Assembly (NCBI RefSeq): GCF_023721755.1
Contig: NZ_JAMDLH010000002.1
Location: 682,001-746,000 of the forward strand
Direction: 5' to 3'
DNA from: Pleomorphomonas sp. NRK KF1
GTDB lineage: Bacteria; Pseudomonadota; Alphaproteobacteria; Rhizobiales; Pleomorphomonadaceae
DNA length: 64,000 nt
The notes below the pieces were generated by a model, which was not told the origin of the DNA, ran no database searches, and saw only the letters and a program-made list of their open reading frames with translations. The translations under genes were made by a program, and so were the position numbers. Position 1 is the stretch's first letter; each line of letters starts with the position of its first letter. This document shows positions 26,290 to 34,362 of the stretch, one piece after another.

Positions 26290-26960
26290 TGCGCTACGCC
26301 GATTTCACGCCCTACGACATCGTGCTCCTCTTGCAGGGCCTTGGCGTCACGCTGGCCCTGTTCATCGGCACGACGCTGATCGGCCTTGCGATCGGCCTCT
26401 TGCTGGCCGTCGTCCACCATTACCGGATACCCGGCTGCCGCCCGGTGATCGTGCTGGTCACCGAAGCGCTTAAGAACTCGCCGGTGCTGGTGCAGCTGTT
26501 CCTGGTGTTCTTCGGCATTCCGGCCTTCCTGCATATCCGCATGACGCCGGTCGAAGCGGCGACGCTGACCATCAGCCTCAACACCGCCGCCTTCGCCTTC
26601 GTCGTCTTCCGGTCCGGCATCGAATCCATCGACCGCGACCAAATCGAGGCGGCCAAGGTGTTCGGTCTTGATCGATCCCAGATTCTGCGCTTCGTCATCG
26701 CGCCGCAGGCCGCCGCCTTCTCGGTTGGTCCGCTCGTCGGCATCCTGGTCAACCAGTTGCAGGTGACTTCGCTGATCTCGGTGATCGGCGTGTTCGATCT
26801 CACCAAGATCGGCAACATCCTGAATCTCAGGACGCTGCAACCCTTCATCGTCTGGGCGGTGATCGGGCTCATCTACTATCTCGCGGCGAAGACGCTCGCC
26901 CTTGCCGGCAGCCGCGTCGAAGCGGCACTGCGCAAGTCCGTGAAATGGGGAGGCATCTGA
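26289..26960 (+). CDS. Polar amino-acid ABC transporter permease (HisM type)
   Basis: A 223-residue second permease with the same family pattern: LLLQGLGVTLALFIGTTLIG, then KNSPVLVQLFLVFFGIP, and the coupling loop QIEAAKVFGLDRSQILRFVI. The stop overlaps the ATPase start, so the transport genes are translationally coupled. Confidence 0.92.
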   Translation: MRYADFTPYDIVLLLQGLGVTLALFIGTTLIGLAIGLLLAVVHHYRIPGCRPVIVLVTEALKNSPVLVQLFLVFFGIPAFLHIRMTPVEAATLTISLNTAAFAFVVFRSGIESIDRDQIEAAKVFGLDRSQILRFVIAPQAAAFSVGPLVGILVNQLQVTSLISVIGVFDLTKIGNILNLRTLQPFIVWAVIGLIYYLAAKTLALAGSRVEAALRKSVKWGGI

Positions 26961-27694
26961 TGATCGTCGCCGAGAACGTCGAAAAGCGCTTCGGGGACGC
27001 CCTCGTGCTGAAGCACGTCAATCTCCGGGTCGAGCCGGGCGAGGTGGTCACCATTCTCGGCGCCTCGGGCTCCGGCAAATCGACGCTGATCCGTTGCATC
27101 AACGGCCTTGAGGCACTGTCGGGCGGCAAGATCACCGTCGACGGTCATGACGTCTCGACGAAAGCCGGCCTCGTCGCCGCCCGGCGGGCGTCGGCCACCG
27201 TCTTCCAGCTGTTCAACCTCTATCCGCACATGACGGCACTGAGGAATATCACCCTCGCGCCGATCGAGGTCCTGAAACTGCCGAAGGCGGAAGCCGAGGC
27301 GCGCGCCCGCGCACTGCTCGAAAAGGTGGGGCTCGGAGCTCATGCCGACGCCTACCCGCAGCAACTGTCAGGTGGCCAGCGCCAGCGCGTCGGAATCTGC
27401 CGGGCGCTCGCCATGCAGCCCCGCTATCTGCTGCTAGACGAAGTGACCTCCGCCCTCGATCCGGAGATGACCGGCGACGTGCTGCGCATCCTCGCCGAAC
27501 TCGCCGCCGACGGCACCACCATGGTGTTCGTCACCCACGAAATCGAGTTCGCCCGCCACATATCGAGCCGCATCGTCTTCCTGGAACAGGGCGAGCTGAT
27601 CGTCGACCTGCCGACGGCGCAGTTCTTCGCCGAGGACGGCGGTCTCGCCGTTCCGCGCATCCGTCAGTTTCTGTCCAAGATGAAAAAGGACTGA
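26960..27694 (+). CDS. Polar amino-acid ABC transporter ATP-binding protein (GlnQ type)
   Basis: A 244-residue ATPase with Walker A GASGSGKST near 34-42, signature LSGGQRQRVGICRAL, and Walker B YLLLDEVTSALDPEM. The normal PxSALD of GlnQ proteins reads EVTSALD, a change seen in a subset of the family. I chose ATG 26960, which overlaps the previous stop. Energises import through the two preceding permeases. Confidence 0.93.
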   Translation: MIVAENVEKRFGDALVLKHVNLRVEPGEVVTILGASGSGKSTLIRCINGLEALSGGKITVDGHDVSTKAGLVAARRASATVFQLFNLYPHMTALRNITLAPIEVLKLPKAEAEARARALLEKVGLGAHADAYPQQLSGGQRQRVGICRALAMQPRYLLLDEVTSALDPEMTGDVLRILAELAADGTTMVFVTHEIEFARHISSRIVFLEQGELIVDLPTAQFFAEDGGLAVPRIRQFLSKMKKD

Positions 27695-27697
27695 GCC

Positions 27698-28615
27698 TTG
27701 ATCCTGCTTGCCAACACCGAGGCCGAGCCCGGTTTTTCCCATGCCGTCGACACCCTTCTCGCCGGGGGCGGCGCCCTTGACGCGCTGGTCGAGGGCATCG
27801 GTTACGTCGAGGCGACGCCAAGCGTTCGTTCCGTCGGCTACGGCGGCTGGCCCAACATGGTCGGCGAAATGGAGTGCGACGGTGCCGTCATGGACGGGAC
27901 GACGCTGTGCGTCGGGTCCGTCGGCGCCGTGCCGCGCACGCTGCACGTGGCGGCGCTGGCGCGCGAGGTGATGCGCCGCCTGCCGCATGTGATGCTGACC
28001 GGCGAGGGCGCTCGCCGCTTCGCAAGTGAAATCGGTTTCAGCGAAGACGATATTCTCTTCCCTGACAGCAAGCGGGTTTGGCGCAAGAAGCTCGACGACC
28101 TGCTTGACGAGACGGCACGCGCCGCCTTCCCGGATGTGCCGCTGATCCCGCTCTCCAACGCCATCACCGATCCCGAGCGGGTTCGCGACACCACCGTCTT
28201 CCTCGGCATCGATTCCGGCGGCAACGCCGCCGTCGTCACCTCTACGTCGGGCTGGGCCTGGAAGTATCCCGGTCGGCTCGGCGACAGCCCGATCCCTGGC
28301 GCCGGCTTCTACGCCGACAGCCGCTACGGCGCCGCGGCCTGCACCCACACCGGCGAAATGACCATGCGCTGTGCCACGTCGCACGCCGTGGTGCAGGGAT
28401 TGAAGTTCGGCCTTTCACTCGATGCGGCGGTAGAGCGCGCCGCCGAGGACCTCCTCGCCCTCAAGGGTGGCTTCATCGGCGAGGTGGTCATTCATGCGCT
28501 CGACAATAAAAACAAGCATCGCGTCGTTACGCTCAGGGGCAACAAGCCGGTCTCCTACTGGTTCTGGGAACCCGGCATGCCCGCACCCGAGCGGCGGCAA
28601 TCGGAACAGCTTTGA
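27698..28615 (+). CDS. Glycosylasparaginase-family amidohydrolase (Ntn fold)
   Basis: A 305-residue N-terminal-nucleophile hydrolase. It starts at TTG three bases after the ATPase stop. It lacks a signal peptide, so it is cytoplasmic. The order of motifs follows human aspartylglucosaminidase: SVGYGGWPN with MDGTTLCVGSVG, the cleavage site RD-T with the predicted nucleophile T165, then PGRLGDSPIPGAGFYAD. At the oxyanion loop the usual TGxG is THTG, one residue out of register, which is odd. Candidate substrates are GlcNAc-asparagine, other N-glycosyl or Amadori asparagines, or plain asparagine/isoaspartyl peptides. Position between transporter and binding protein says the substrate is the imported ligand. 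Confidence 0.85.
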   Translation: MILLANTEAEPGFSHAVDTLLAGGGALDALVEGIGYVEATPSVRSVGYGGWPNMVGEMECDGAVMDGTTLCVGSVGAVPRTLHVAALAREVMRRLPHVMLTGEGARRFASEIGFSEDDILFPDSKRVWRKKLDDLLDETARAAFPDVPLIPLSNAITDPERVRDTTVFLGIDSGGNAAVVTSTSGWAWKYPGRLGDSPIPGAGFYADSRYGAAACTHTGEMTMRCATSHAVVQGLKFGLSLDAAVERAAEDLLALKGGFIGEVVIHALDNKNKHRVVTLRGNKPVSYWFWEPGMPAPERRQSEQL

Positions 28616-28631
28616 TCACAGGAGAGACATC

Positions 28632-29429
28632 ATGCATCGGCTTCTGAAGACAACCCTTGCCGCCGCGGCCATGTGCCTTGCGCTGGCGAGCACGGCGAGC
28701 GCCGGCTCCAAGCTCCAGGAAATCCTCGACGCCGGCGTCATCCGCATCGGCGTGTCGCTGGGCGGCGAGCCGATCGGCTTCCGCGACGACCAGAACAACC
28801 CGGTCGGTTACGACGTCGATGTCGCCACCATGCTGGCGGAAAAGCTCGGCGTGAAGCCCGAGTTCACCGACGTTTCGGGCGACGCCCGCGTGTCCATGTT
28901 GGTTGCCAATCAGCTTGACCTCGTGGTTGCCAACACCTCGGCGACGCTCGCCCGCGCCAAGGCGGTCAGCTTCTCGATCCCCTATAACCGCGCTGGCCTT
29001 CGCATCATCGCGCAGGCCGATGCCGGCATCACCTCGCTTGAAGGCCTTGCCGGCAAGAAGGTGGTGGTCGGTCGCGGCACCACCGGCGAGACCTTCCTGA
29101 AGCGCGCCGTGCCGACGGCCGAGTTGGTCTACACCGACAACTTCTCGCCGGACGGCGTGCTGCTGCTCAAGCAGAAGCGCGTCGACGCCGGCATCGAGGA
29201 TTCGTCGATGCTCGACTATCTGGCCACCAAGGACGCCTCGCTCGTCACCCTGCCCGGGCTCTACTCCAACGACCCGATCGGCATCGCCATCGCCCAGGGG
29301 GACGCCGACTTCCAGCGTTGGGTCGACATGTTCGTGTCGGACTACATCCAGTCGGGCGCCTATGAGGCCAACTACAAGAAGTGGTGGGGCGAGAAGGCCA
29401 ATCCGCCGACACTGACCCCGCTCTGGTAA
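28632..29429 (+). CDS. Polar amino-acid ABC transporter substrate-binding protein
   Basis: A 265-residue periplasmic binding protein of the SBP_bac_3 family. I chose ATG 28632, just after GGAGAGACATC, which opens a signal peptide (MHRLLKTTLAAAAMCLA... ending ASA). The mature part has IRIGVSLGGEPIGFRDDQNN, then GYDVDVATMLAEKLGVK and the ligand-site DLVVANTSATLARAKAVSFS. Its operon position is last, unlike the sugar importers of this window, and it ends in a terminator. The ligand should match the co-transcribed glycosylasparaginase-like enzyme. Confidence 0.93.
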   Translation: MHRLLKTTLAAAAMCLALASTASAGSKLQEILDAGVIRIGVSLGGEPIGFRDDQNNPVGYDVDVATMLAEKLGVKPEFTDVSGDARVSMLVANQLDLVVANTSATLARAKAVSFSIPYNRAGLRIIAQADAGITSLEGLAGKKVVVGRGTTGETFLKRAVPTAELVYTDNFSPDGVLLLKQKRVDAGIEDSSMLDYLATKDASLVTLPGLYSNDPIGIAIAQGDADFQRWVDMFVSDYIQSGAYEANYKKWWGEKANPPTLTPLW

Positions 29430-29470
29430 GAAGGCGGCGAAAGTTCGCCAGCCAAGGACCGCAGACGCTG

Positions 29471-29503
29471 CTCGGCGCCGGTGAAAACCGGTGCCGAGTT
29501 TTT
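29471..29503 (+). terminator. Rho-independent terminator of the amino-acid ABC operon
   Basis: A 12-pair stem with one wobble pair (ctcggcgccggt against accggtgccgag), a GAAA tetraloop and five Ts. It lies 42 bases after the binding-protein stop and just before the convergent LacI gene. Confidence 0.92.
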
Positions 29504-29520
29504 GTATCAGGCCGACTTTC

Positions 29521-30513
29521 TCAGCCGGTGCCGCGTGACATGAACCGGGTTGGAATGTCGAGGCCCGATGCCGGAAACTCTTTCGGCTCCTTGAGAAAGG
29601 AAAGGATGCCGGCCACCAGCGCCGAATGGTCGAAGCCGACGCTGGAAATGTCGTAGGCGGCAAAGTTGCCTTTCTCGACCGCGTCAAAGCCATAGAGCAG
29701 ATAATCGGCAGGCGGCTGCCAGCCATTCCTGCGCAAGCCGTCCATTACGCCCATCGCCATCGAGTCTGAGGTGCAGAACACGGCGTCCGGCTTCGCACCA
29801 GCGATCGCTTCGGCCGCCTTTATGCCCGCGCCATAGGAATAATCACCGCCCACTTCGGAGAGAAGACGGATGCCGGCGGCGGCGCAAGCCGACCGATAGG
29901 CGAGAATGCGGGCCTCCTCGACGAGCGAACTGGCGCGCCCCGTGACCAGAATGGCGCTCTCGACACCCTTCGTGCGGGCGTGGCGCACCAACTCGCCGAT
30001 GCCGCTCCCCTCGTCGATCTGAATGCGAGCGCTCTCGGCGTCGAAGCGCCCGTTCAGCATCAGCACGTTGTCGCTATGGAAGAGGGCGCGCACCTCGCCT
30101 GCATCGGCAAAATCCGAGAACACCAAAGCGGCATGCACGTGGTAGGTCAGCGAGTTGCGCAGGAAGTCGTCGATGCGCTTGGTACGGCCGACGCGGATCA
30201 GGATGGCCTGCTTGCCGAGCGACTGGATACCCTCGAGCAATGGGTCGAACAGGTCGAGATCGGAAAGGTCGCTGAGATAGTTGATGATGACGGCAACCAG
30301 ATCGATCGACTTGGTCGCAAGGCCGCGTGCCAACGGATTCTGATGATAGCCGAGCTCGGCCGCCGCCTTCAGGACCCGCTCCTTCTTTTCGAGCGAAACC
30401 GGCCGGCGGCTCGGCGACAGGGCTCGCGAGACGATGGCCGGGGCCACGCCGGCCACGCGCGCCACGTCGGCAATCGTCGGGCGCTTGCCCTCGCGAGGCG
30501 GCTTTTCGGTCAT
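29521..30513 (-). CDS. LacI-family transcriptional regulator
   Basis: A 330-residue repressor with the helix-turn-helix TIADVARVAGVAPAIVSRAL at about 13-32, the LGYHQNPLARGL hinge helix, and a sensor domain (VAVIINYLSDLSDLDLFDPL, then DAVFCTSDSMAMGVMDG). It has diverged well from the LacI protein at 24297. It is convergent with the amino-acid ABC operon, so the operon is bracketed by two LacI regulators. Its own target is not evident; no LacI-type palindrome was found in its short upstream gap. Confidence 0.92.
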   Translation of the reverse strand: MTEKPPREGKRPTIADVARVAGVAPAIVSRALSPSRRPVSLEKKERVLKAAAELGYHQNPLARGLATKSIDLVAVIINYLSDLSDLDLFDPLLEGIQSLGKQAILIRVGRTKRIDDFLRNSLTYHVHAALVFSDFADAGEVRALFHSDNVLMLNGRFDAESARIQIDEGSGIGELVRHARTKGVESAILVTGRASSLVEEARILAYRSACAAAGIRLLSEVGGDYSYGAGIKAAEAIAGAKPDAVFCTSDSMAMGVMDGLRRNGWQPPADYLLYGFDAVEKGNFAAYDISSVGFDHSALVAGILSFLKEPKEFPASGLDIPTRFMSRGTG

Positions 30514-30693
30514 GGTCTGCGGGGTCCGTTCCGGAAAGAATGCAGGGGCTTATCGCACGATTGCCGATGGAGTGGAAAGCACCGTTGCATCCCGATCGGC
30601 GATCTCGAAACCCCATGCGAACAAACGACTGATGGTGGTGAACCGATATTTCACTCTTTTCTGGAACCATTGGCTCAGGACAGGAGTGGCAGA

Positions 30694-32382
30694 GTGATTT
30701 CAGAAGGCACGTCCCGCCAGCCCGATCTCCGCGCAGTCTCCGATCAGCTCGAGGCCGCCCGTTCGCAGATCGAGGAACGTTTCGTCGAAGGCGGCAAGGC
30801 CCTGATGGCCGCCTATGACATCGTCGCCCGCCTTCTCGCGGCAATCGACGGCATAACCGGAGCTCTCGACGACCATGCGTGCGACGAGGCCGCCGCCCGA
30901 CTTACTGCCACGCTGAAAGGCCTTTCAGACCTCGTGGAGACCGAAACCGCCGCTGGGCAGCGTCTTGCCTCGGTCCTTGAGGATAGCGAGGCGATCACCC
31001 CGCGCATCCGCGACATGCAGCGCTCGCTGCGCTATCTCAATACATGCGCCATGGAGACCCGGATCGCCGGGGCCGGCGTTTCCGAGTTCGCCCAGTTCGC
31101 CGACGACGTCGACAAATACGTTGGTTCGGCGATCGAGCAGATCGAGATCTTCGCCGACAAGGTGGGGCAACTGAGCGCACAGGTCGCCGCCGCCTGTGTC
31201 GGTGGCAAGGGGACCGGCATTGCGAACCAGGTCACAACCGTCTCCTCGACGCTGACCGAAGCGCTTGAGGCGGTTCGGAACCGTCGTGCCGGCCTGAGAC
31301 GGCTCGCCAACGGTACGGCCGATGTGGCGAAATCCGTCCAGGAGAAGGTCGGCAAGGTGCTGTCCGCATTGCAAGCGGGCGACGTGGCGCGGCAACGCAT
31401 CGAGCATGTGCAGGCCGGCATTGCCATGCTTCTCGACGAACTGGCCAAGTGTACCTCCGAGCAGCAGGCCGAGGCCCTGTCGCAGGCCGGCATCCGGCTT
31501 CTGGCCGCCCAGACGTCGGCGCTGATCAAGGATTTCACCGAACAGACGCGCGTGGTCGTGGCAACGATCGAAGGGTTGGCAGGAGAAGCCTCCCGCGTGT
31601 TGACGCTGACCGGCAAGGCCGGCTGCGCCGGTGGCGGGGAAATGCAGACGATCGAGGACGGCGTCGGCCTGACGCGAGGCGTCGTAGGCGACATCGAGCG
31701 CTCGGGCGCACTGGCGGCGGCGGCCTATGCCAGCACCAAGCAGGTCGCCACCGAACTGCTCAGCAACATGGGCAACATCGGCAACATACGAAGCGTTCGC
31801 GACGACATCCGCTGTCTCGCGATCAACGCCTATCTGCGCAGCAACCGACTGGGACCGAAGGGACGCGCCGTCGGTGTCGTGGCCGCGGAAATGAACACCT
31901 ATGCGGCAAGGCTGGGCGTCGCCGCCGAAGACATATTGCAACGCCTGTCGACCATGCGCGAGACCTCTGCCGGCATCGATGCCGAGCGCGAAAGTCGTCG
32001 CGTCGACATCGTCGGCGAAATCGACGGCGCTGTCGCGACCCTGCGCGAGGCCAACGTTCGCACCAGCCTCCACCTCAAGGAAGCGGAAGAGAGCGGTAAC
32101 GCCGTCGCCGATCGCATCGCCCACATCGCCCGCCACATCGACTTCAGCAAGGATCTCGGCGAACACCTTCACGCCTGCCACCGCATGTTCGGCAGCAACG
32201 ACAACCTCGCTCCGGTGGAGAACCCGGGGGATCACGAGGCCTTCTCGAAGCGCCTCTTCGCGGTCTATACGATGGCCGCCGAGCGCGACATCCACCAGAC
32301 GATCCTTGGCGGAAGCATGCGCGCTCCCCCCGCCGCCCCGGCGACGGAGAGCGAGGATCTGTTCGACGACGTGCTGTTCTGA
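30694..32382 (+). CDS. Soluble coiled-coil protein with two degenerate chemoreceptor-like hairpin tips
   Basis: A 562-residue, largely helical protein with no signal peptide or membrane segment. It starts at GTG after CAGGAG. Around residues 115-143 (LNTCAMETRIAGAG, then EFAQFADDVDKYV) and 376-405 (AINAYLRSNRLGPKGRAVG, then VVAAEMNTYA) it carries two copies of a pattern that resembles the MCP signalling tip (LNAAIEAARAGE...GFAVVADEVR), about 260 residues apart. The canonical Glu and Arg contacts for CheA/CheW are partly lost. The C-terminus is acidic (ESEDLFDDVLF). It stands alone without che genes. A cytoplasmic chemoreceptor relative is the best description; function is unknown. Confidence 0.7.
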   Translation: MISEGTSRQPDLRAVSDQLEAARSQIEERFVEGGKALMAAYDIVARLLAAIDGITGALDDHACDEAAARLTATLKGLSDLVETETAAGQRLASVLEDSEAITPRIRDMQRSLRYLNTCAMETRIAGAGVSEFAQFADDVDKYVGSAIEQIEIFADKVGQLSAQVAAACVGGKGTGIANQVTTVSSTLTEALEAVRNRRAGLRRLANGTADVAKSVQEKVGKVLSALQAGDVARQRIEHVQAGIAMLLDELAKCTSEQQAEALSQAGIRLLAAQTSALIKDFTEQTRVVVATIEGLAGEASRVLTLTGKAGCAGGGEMQTIEDGVGLTRGVVGDIERSGALAAAAYASTKQVATELLSNMGNIGNIRSVRDDIRCLAINAYLRSNRLGPKGRAVGVVAAEMNTYAARLGVAAEDILQRLSTMRETSAGIDAERESRRVDIVGEIDGAVATLREANVRTSLHLKEAEESGNAVADRIAHIARHIDFSKDLGEHLHACHRMFGSNDNLAPVENPGDHEAFSKRLFAVYTMAAERDIHQTILGGSMRAPPAAPATESEDLFDDVLF

Positions 32383-32508
32383 TCTCCCGACGCCTTGAAC
32401 CATCAGCCATTGGCCGAAGCGCGAACTGACGGGCGTCGCTCGTCCTTCTATACTCCCTCCGAGGAAGTGGCGCCGCAGGCGGATCGCCACTGATGATCGG
32501 AGAGGAAA

Positions 32509-33459
32509 ATGAAAAAGCGCCCGCTCGGGAAGACCGGCTTCGATATCGCGCCGCTGGTGTTCGGTGGTAACGTCTTCGGCTGGACCATAGACGAGAAGGC
32601 CAGCTTCGACGTGCTGGACGCCTTCGTCGATCATGGCTTTGACGCCATCGACACCGCCGATGTCTATTCCCGCTGGAAGCCCGGCAACCAGGGCGGCGAG
32701 TCCGAGACCATCATCGGTCGGTGGCTGAAGGCCCGCCCGGGGCTCCGAGACAAGCTCAAGATCTTCACCAAGGTCGGTTCCGATCTCGGCCAGCCCGGCG
32801 AGAAAGGGCTCGGGGAGAAATGGATCCTCCAAGCGGTCGATCGTTCGCTCTCGCGGCTCGGCATCGACCGGATCGATCTCTACTTCTCGCACTGGCCAGA
32901 CAAGACACCCTACGAGGAGACGCTGGGCGCTTATGACAAGCTGATCCGGGCCGGCAAGGTGCGAGCGATCGGCGCCTCCAACGTCAACGCCGAGCAACTC
33001 GGCGAAGCCCTCTCGGTCTCACGGCAGCGGAACCTGCCAGCCTATCAGGTCCTTCAGCCCAACTACAGTCTCGCCGAGCGTTCGCAGTTCGACGGCGCGC
33101 TCCGTGACCTGTGCATGCATGAGGACATCGGCGTGGTTTCATACTACAGCCTCGCCTCGGGCTTCCTCACCGGCAAATACAGATCCGCCGGTGATATCAA
33201 GGACAGCAGCCGGGCGGGCAGCGTCGAGAAATATATGAACGACCGCGGCTTAGGCATTCTTGCGGCCATCGATCAGGTGGCGGAGGCTCGCCATGCCAAG
33301 CCGGCCGAGGTCGCGCTCGCCTGGCTGATGGCGCGGCCGGGTGTGACCGCGCCGATCGCCAGCGCCACCAGGGTGGCGCACGTCGAAAGCTTCGCTCACG
33401 CGGCGACGCTTCACCTGAGCCCGTCCGAGGTCGAACTGTTGGACAAGGCGAGCGCCTGA
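32509..33459 (+). CDS. Aldo/keto reductase
   Basis: A 316-residue NADPH-dependent oxidoreductase of the TIM-barrel AKR family. The catalytic tetrad is visible: D48 and Y53 in DAIDTADVY, K88 in IFTKVG and H128 in YFSHWP. The C-terminal cofactor loop (PIASATRVAHVES) is present. It belongs to the YajO/tas-like branch with unknown carbonyl substrate. It stands alone, preceded by GGAGAGGAAA, and converges on deoC. Confidence 0.9.
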   Translation: MKKRPLGKTGFDIAPLVFGGNVFGWTIDEKASFDVLDAFVDHGFDAIDTADVYSRWKPGNQGGESETIIGRWLKARPGLRDKLKIFTKVGSDLGQPGEKGLGEKWILQAVDRSLSRLGIDRIDLYFSHWPDKTPYEETLGAYDKLIRAGKVRAIGASNVNAEQLGEALSVSRQRNLPAYQVLQPNYSLAERSQFDGALRDLCMHEDIGVVSYYSLASGFLTGKYRSAGDIKDSSRAGSVEKYMNDRGLGILAAIDQVAEARHAKPAEVALAWLMARPGVTAPIASATRVAHVESFAHAATLHLSPSEVELLDKASA

Positions 33460-33470
33460 CTTGAACTGCC

Positions 33471-33502
33471 GCGCCGTGACCTTCCTCGGACGGCCACGGC
33501 GC
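33471..33502 (+). terminator. Possible bidirectional hairpin between AKR and deoC
   Basis: Eight-base arms gcgccgtg and cacggcgc with a 16-base loop, between two convergent genes. Only a short T-run (attt) follows on the plus strand, so terminator strength is doubtful. Confidence 0.35.
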
Positions 33503-33559
33503 ATTTCTCGGCTGAAACTCCCTGACTGGCGCTCGTTGCGCTAGCCCTGATCGGAGGGG

Positions 33560-34228
33560 CTAGAAGTGCGCCTCCCGCATCAGGGCGACGCCACGGCTGG
33601 TGCCGATGCGGTTTGCTCCCGCCTCGATCATCGCCATGGCTTCGGCGAAGGACCGGATGCCACCGGATGCCTTCACGCCCATTTCCAGCCCGACGGTGCG
33701 ACGCATCAATGCCACCGCCTCCACGGTCGCACCTTTCTGGGTGAACGCCGTGGATGTCTTGACGAAGTCGGCGCCCGCTCTCTTCGCGGCAAGCGAGGCG
33801 GCCACGATCTCCTCGTCGGTGAGAAGCGAGGTTTCCAAGATCACCTTGAGCGGCGCCGGGCCGCAAATGGTCTTGAGCGCGGCAACCTCGTCGCCGATCG
33901 GGCCGGCGCCGACGCCTTTCAAGGTGCCGATGGAGATCACCATGTCGACCTCGTTGGCGCCTCCGGCCAGCACCCATTCCAACTCGCGGCGTTTGAGTTC
34001 GGTGGGCATCGCCCCCAGCGGAAAGCCCGCCACCGAGCAGGTTCTGACCACCGAGCCGCGCAAAGCCGCGGCAACGCGCGGGACATGGATCGGATTGACG
34101 CAGACGGAGGCGAAGCTCCACTGCAATGCCTCGGCGCAGAATTGTTCAATGTCCGCCTCGGTGGCATCCGGACGCAGGATGGTGTGATCGATGACGGCGG
34201 CGAGCGCCGCTGACGAGGTGACGGACAT
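33560..34228 (-). CDS. deoC: Deoxyribose-phosphate aldolase
   Basis: A 222-residue class I aldolase that cleaves 2-deoxyribose-5-phosphate to acetaldehyde and glyceraldehyde-3-phosphate. Catalytic residues are visible: the Schiff-base lysine K157 in FVKTSTAF, the second lysine in GVKASGGIRS, and the Asp in NEVDMVISIG. I chose the ATG at 34228 (MSVTSSAAL), which follows GGGAGG by five bases and gives the usual family length; an upstream ATG at 34297 would add 23 residues. No other deoxynucleoside genes are adjacent. Confidence 0.93.
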   Translation of the reverse strand: MSVTSSAALAAVIDHTILRPDATEADIEQFCAEALQWSFASVCVNPIHVPRVAAALRGSVVRTCSVAGFPLGAMPTELKRRELEWVLAGGANEVDMVISIGTLKGVGAGPIGDEVAALKTICGPAPLKVILETSLLTDEEIVAASLAAKRAGADFVKTSTAFTQKGATVEAVALMRRTVGLEMGVKASGGIRSFAEAMAMIEAGANRIGTSRGVALMREAHF

Positions 34229-34362
34229 GAGGCCTCCCATCGCACGTTCACTCTTGGCCGCCGCGGTGGAGAGCCGAACCGGCCCACTTCGCCCCATCGC
34301 GCGGTCATCCCGCAGTTTGGTAGCATGCTTTCATCCGCCGTCCCAGACGGAGCCGGACAGGT

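Noticed and set aside
29980-30693. Upstream extension of the chemoreceptor-like protein
   Set aside because: The extension is antisense to the LacI gene. A GTG at 30694 with CAGGAG in front fits the start of the helical protein.
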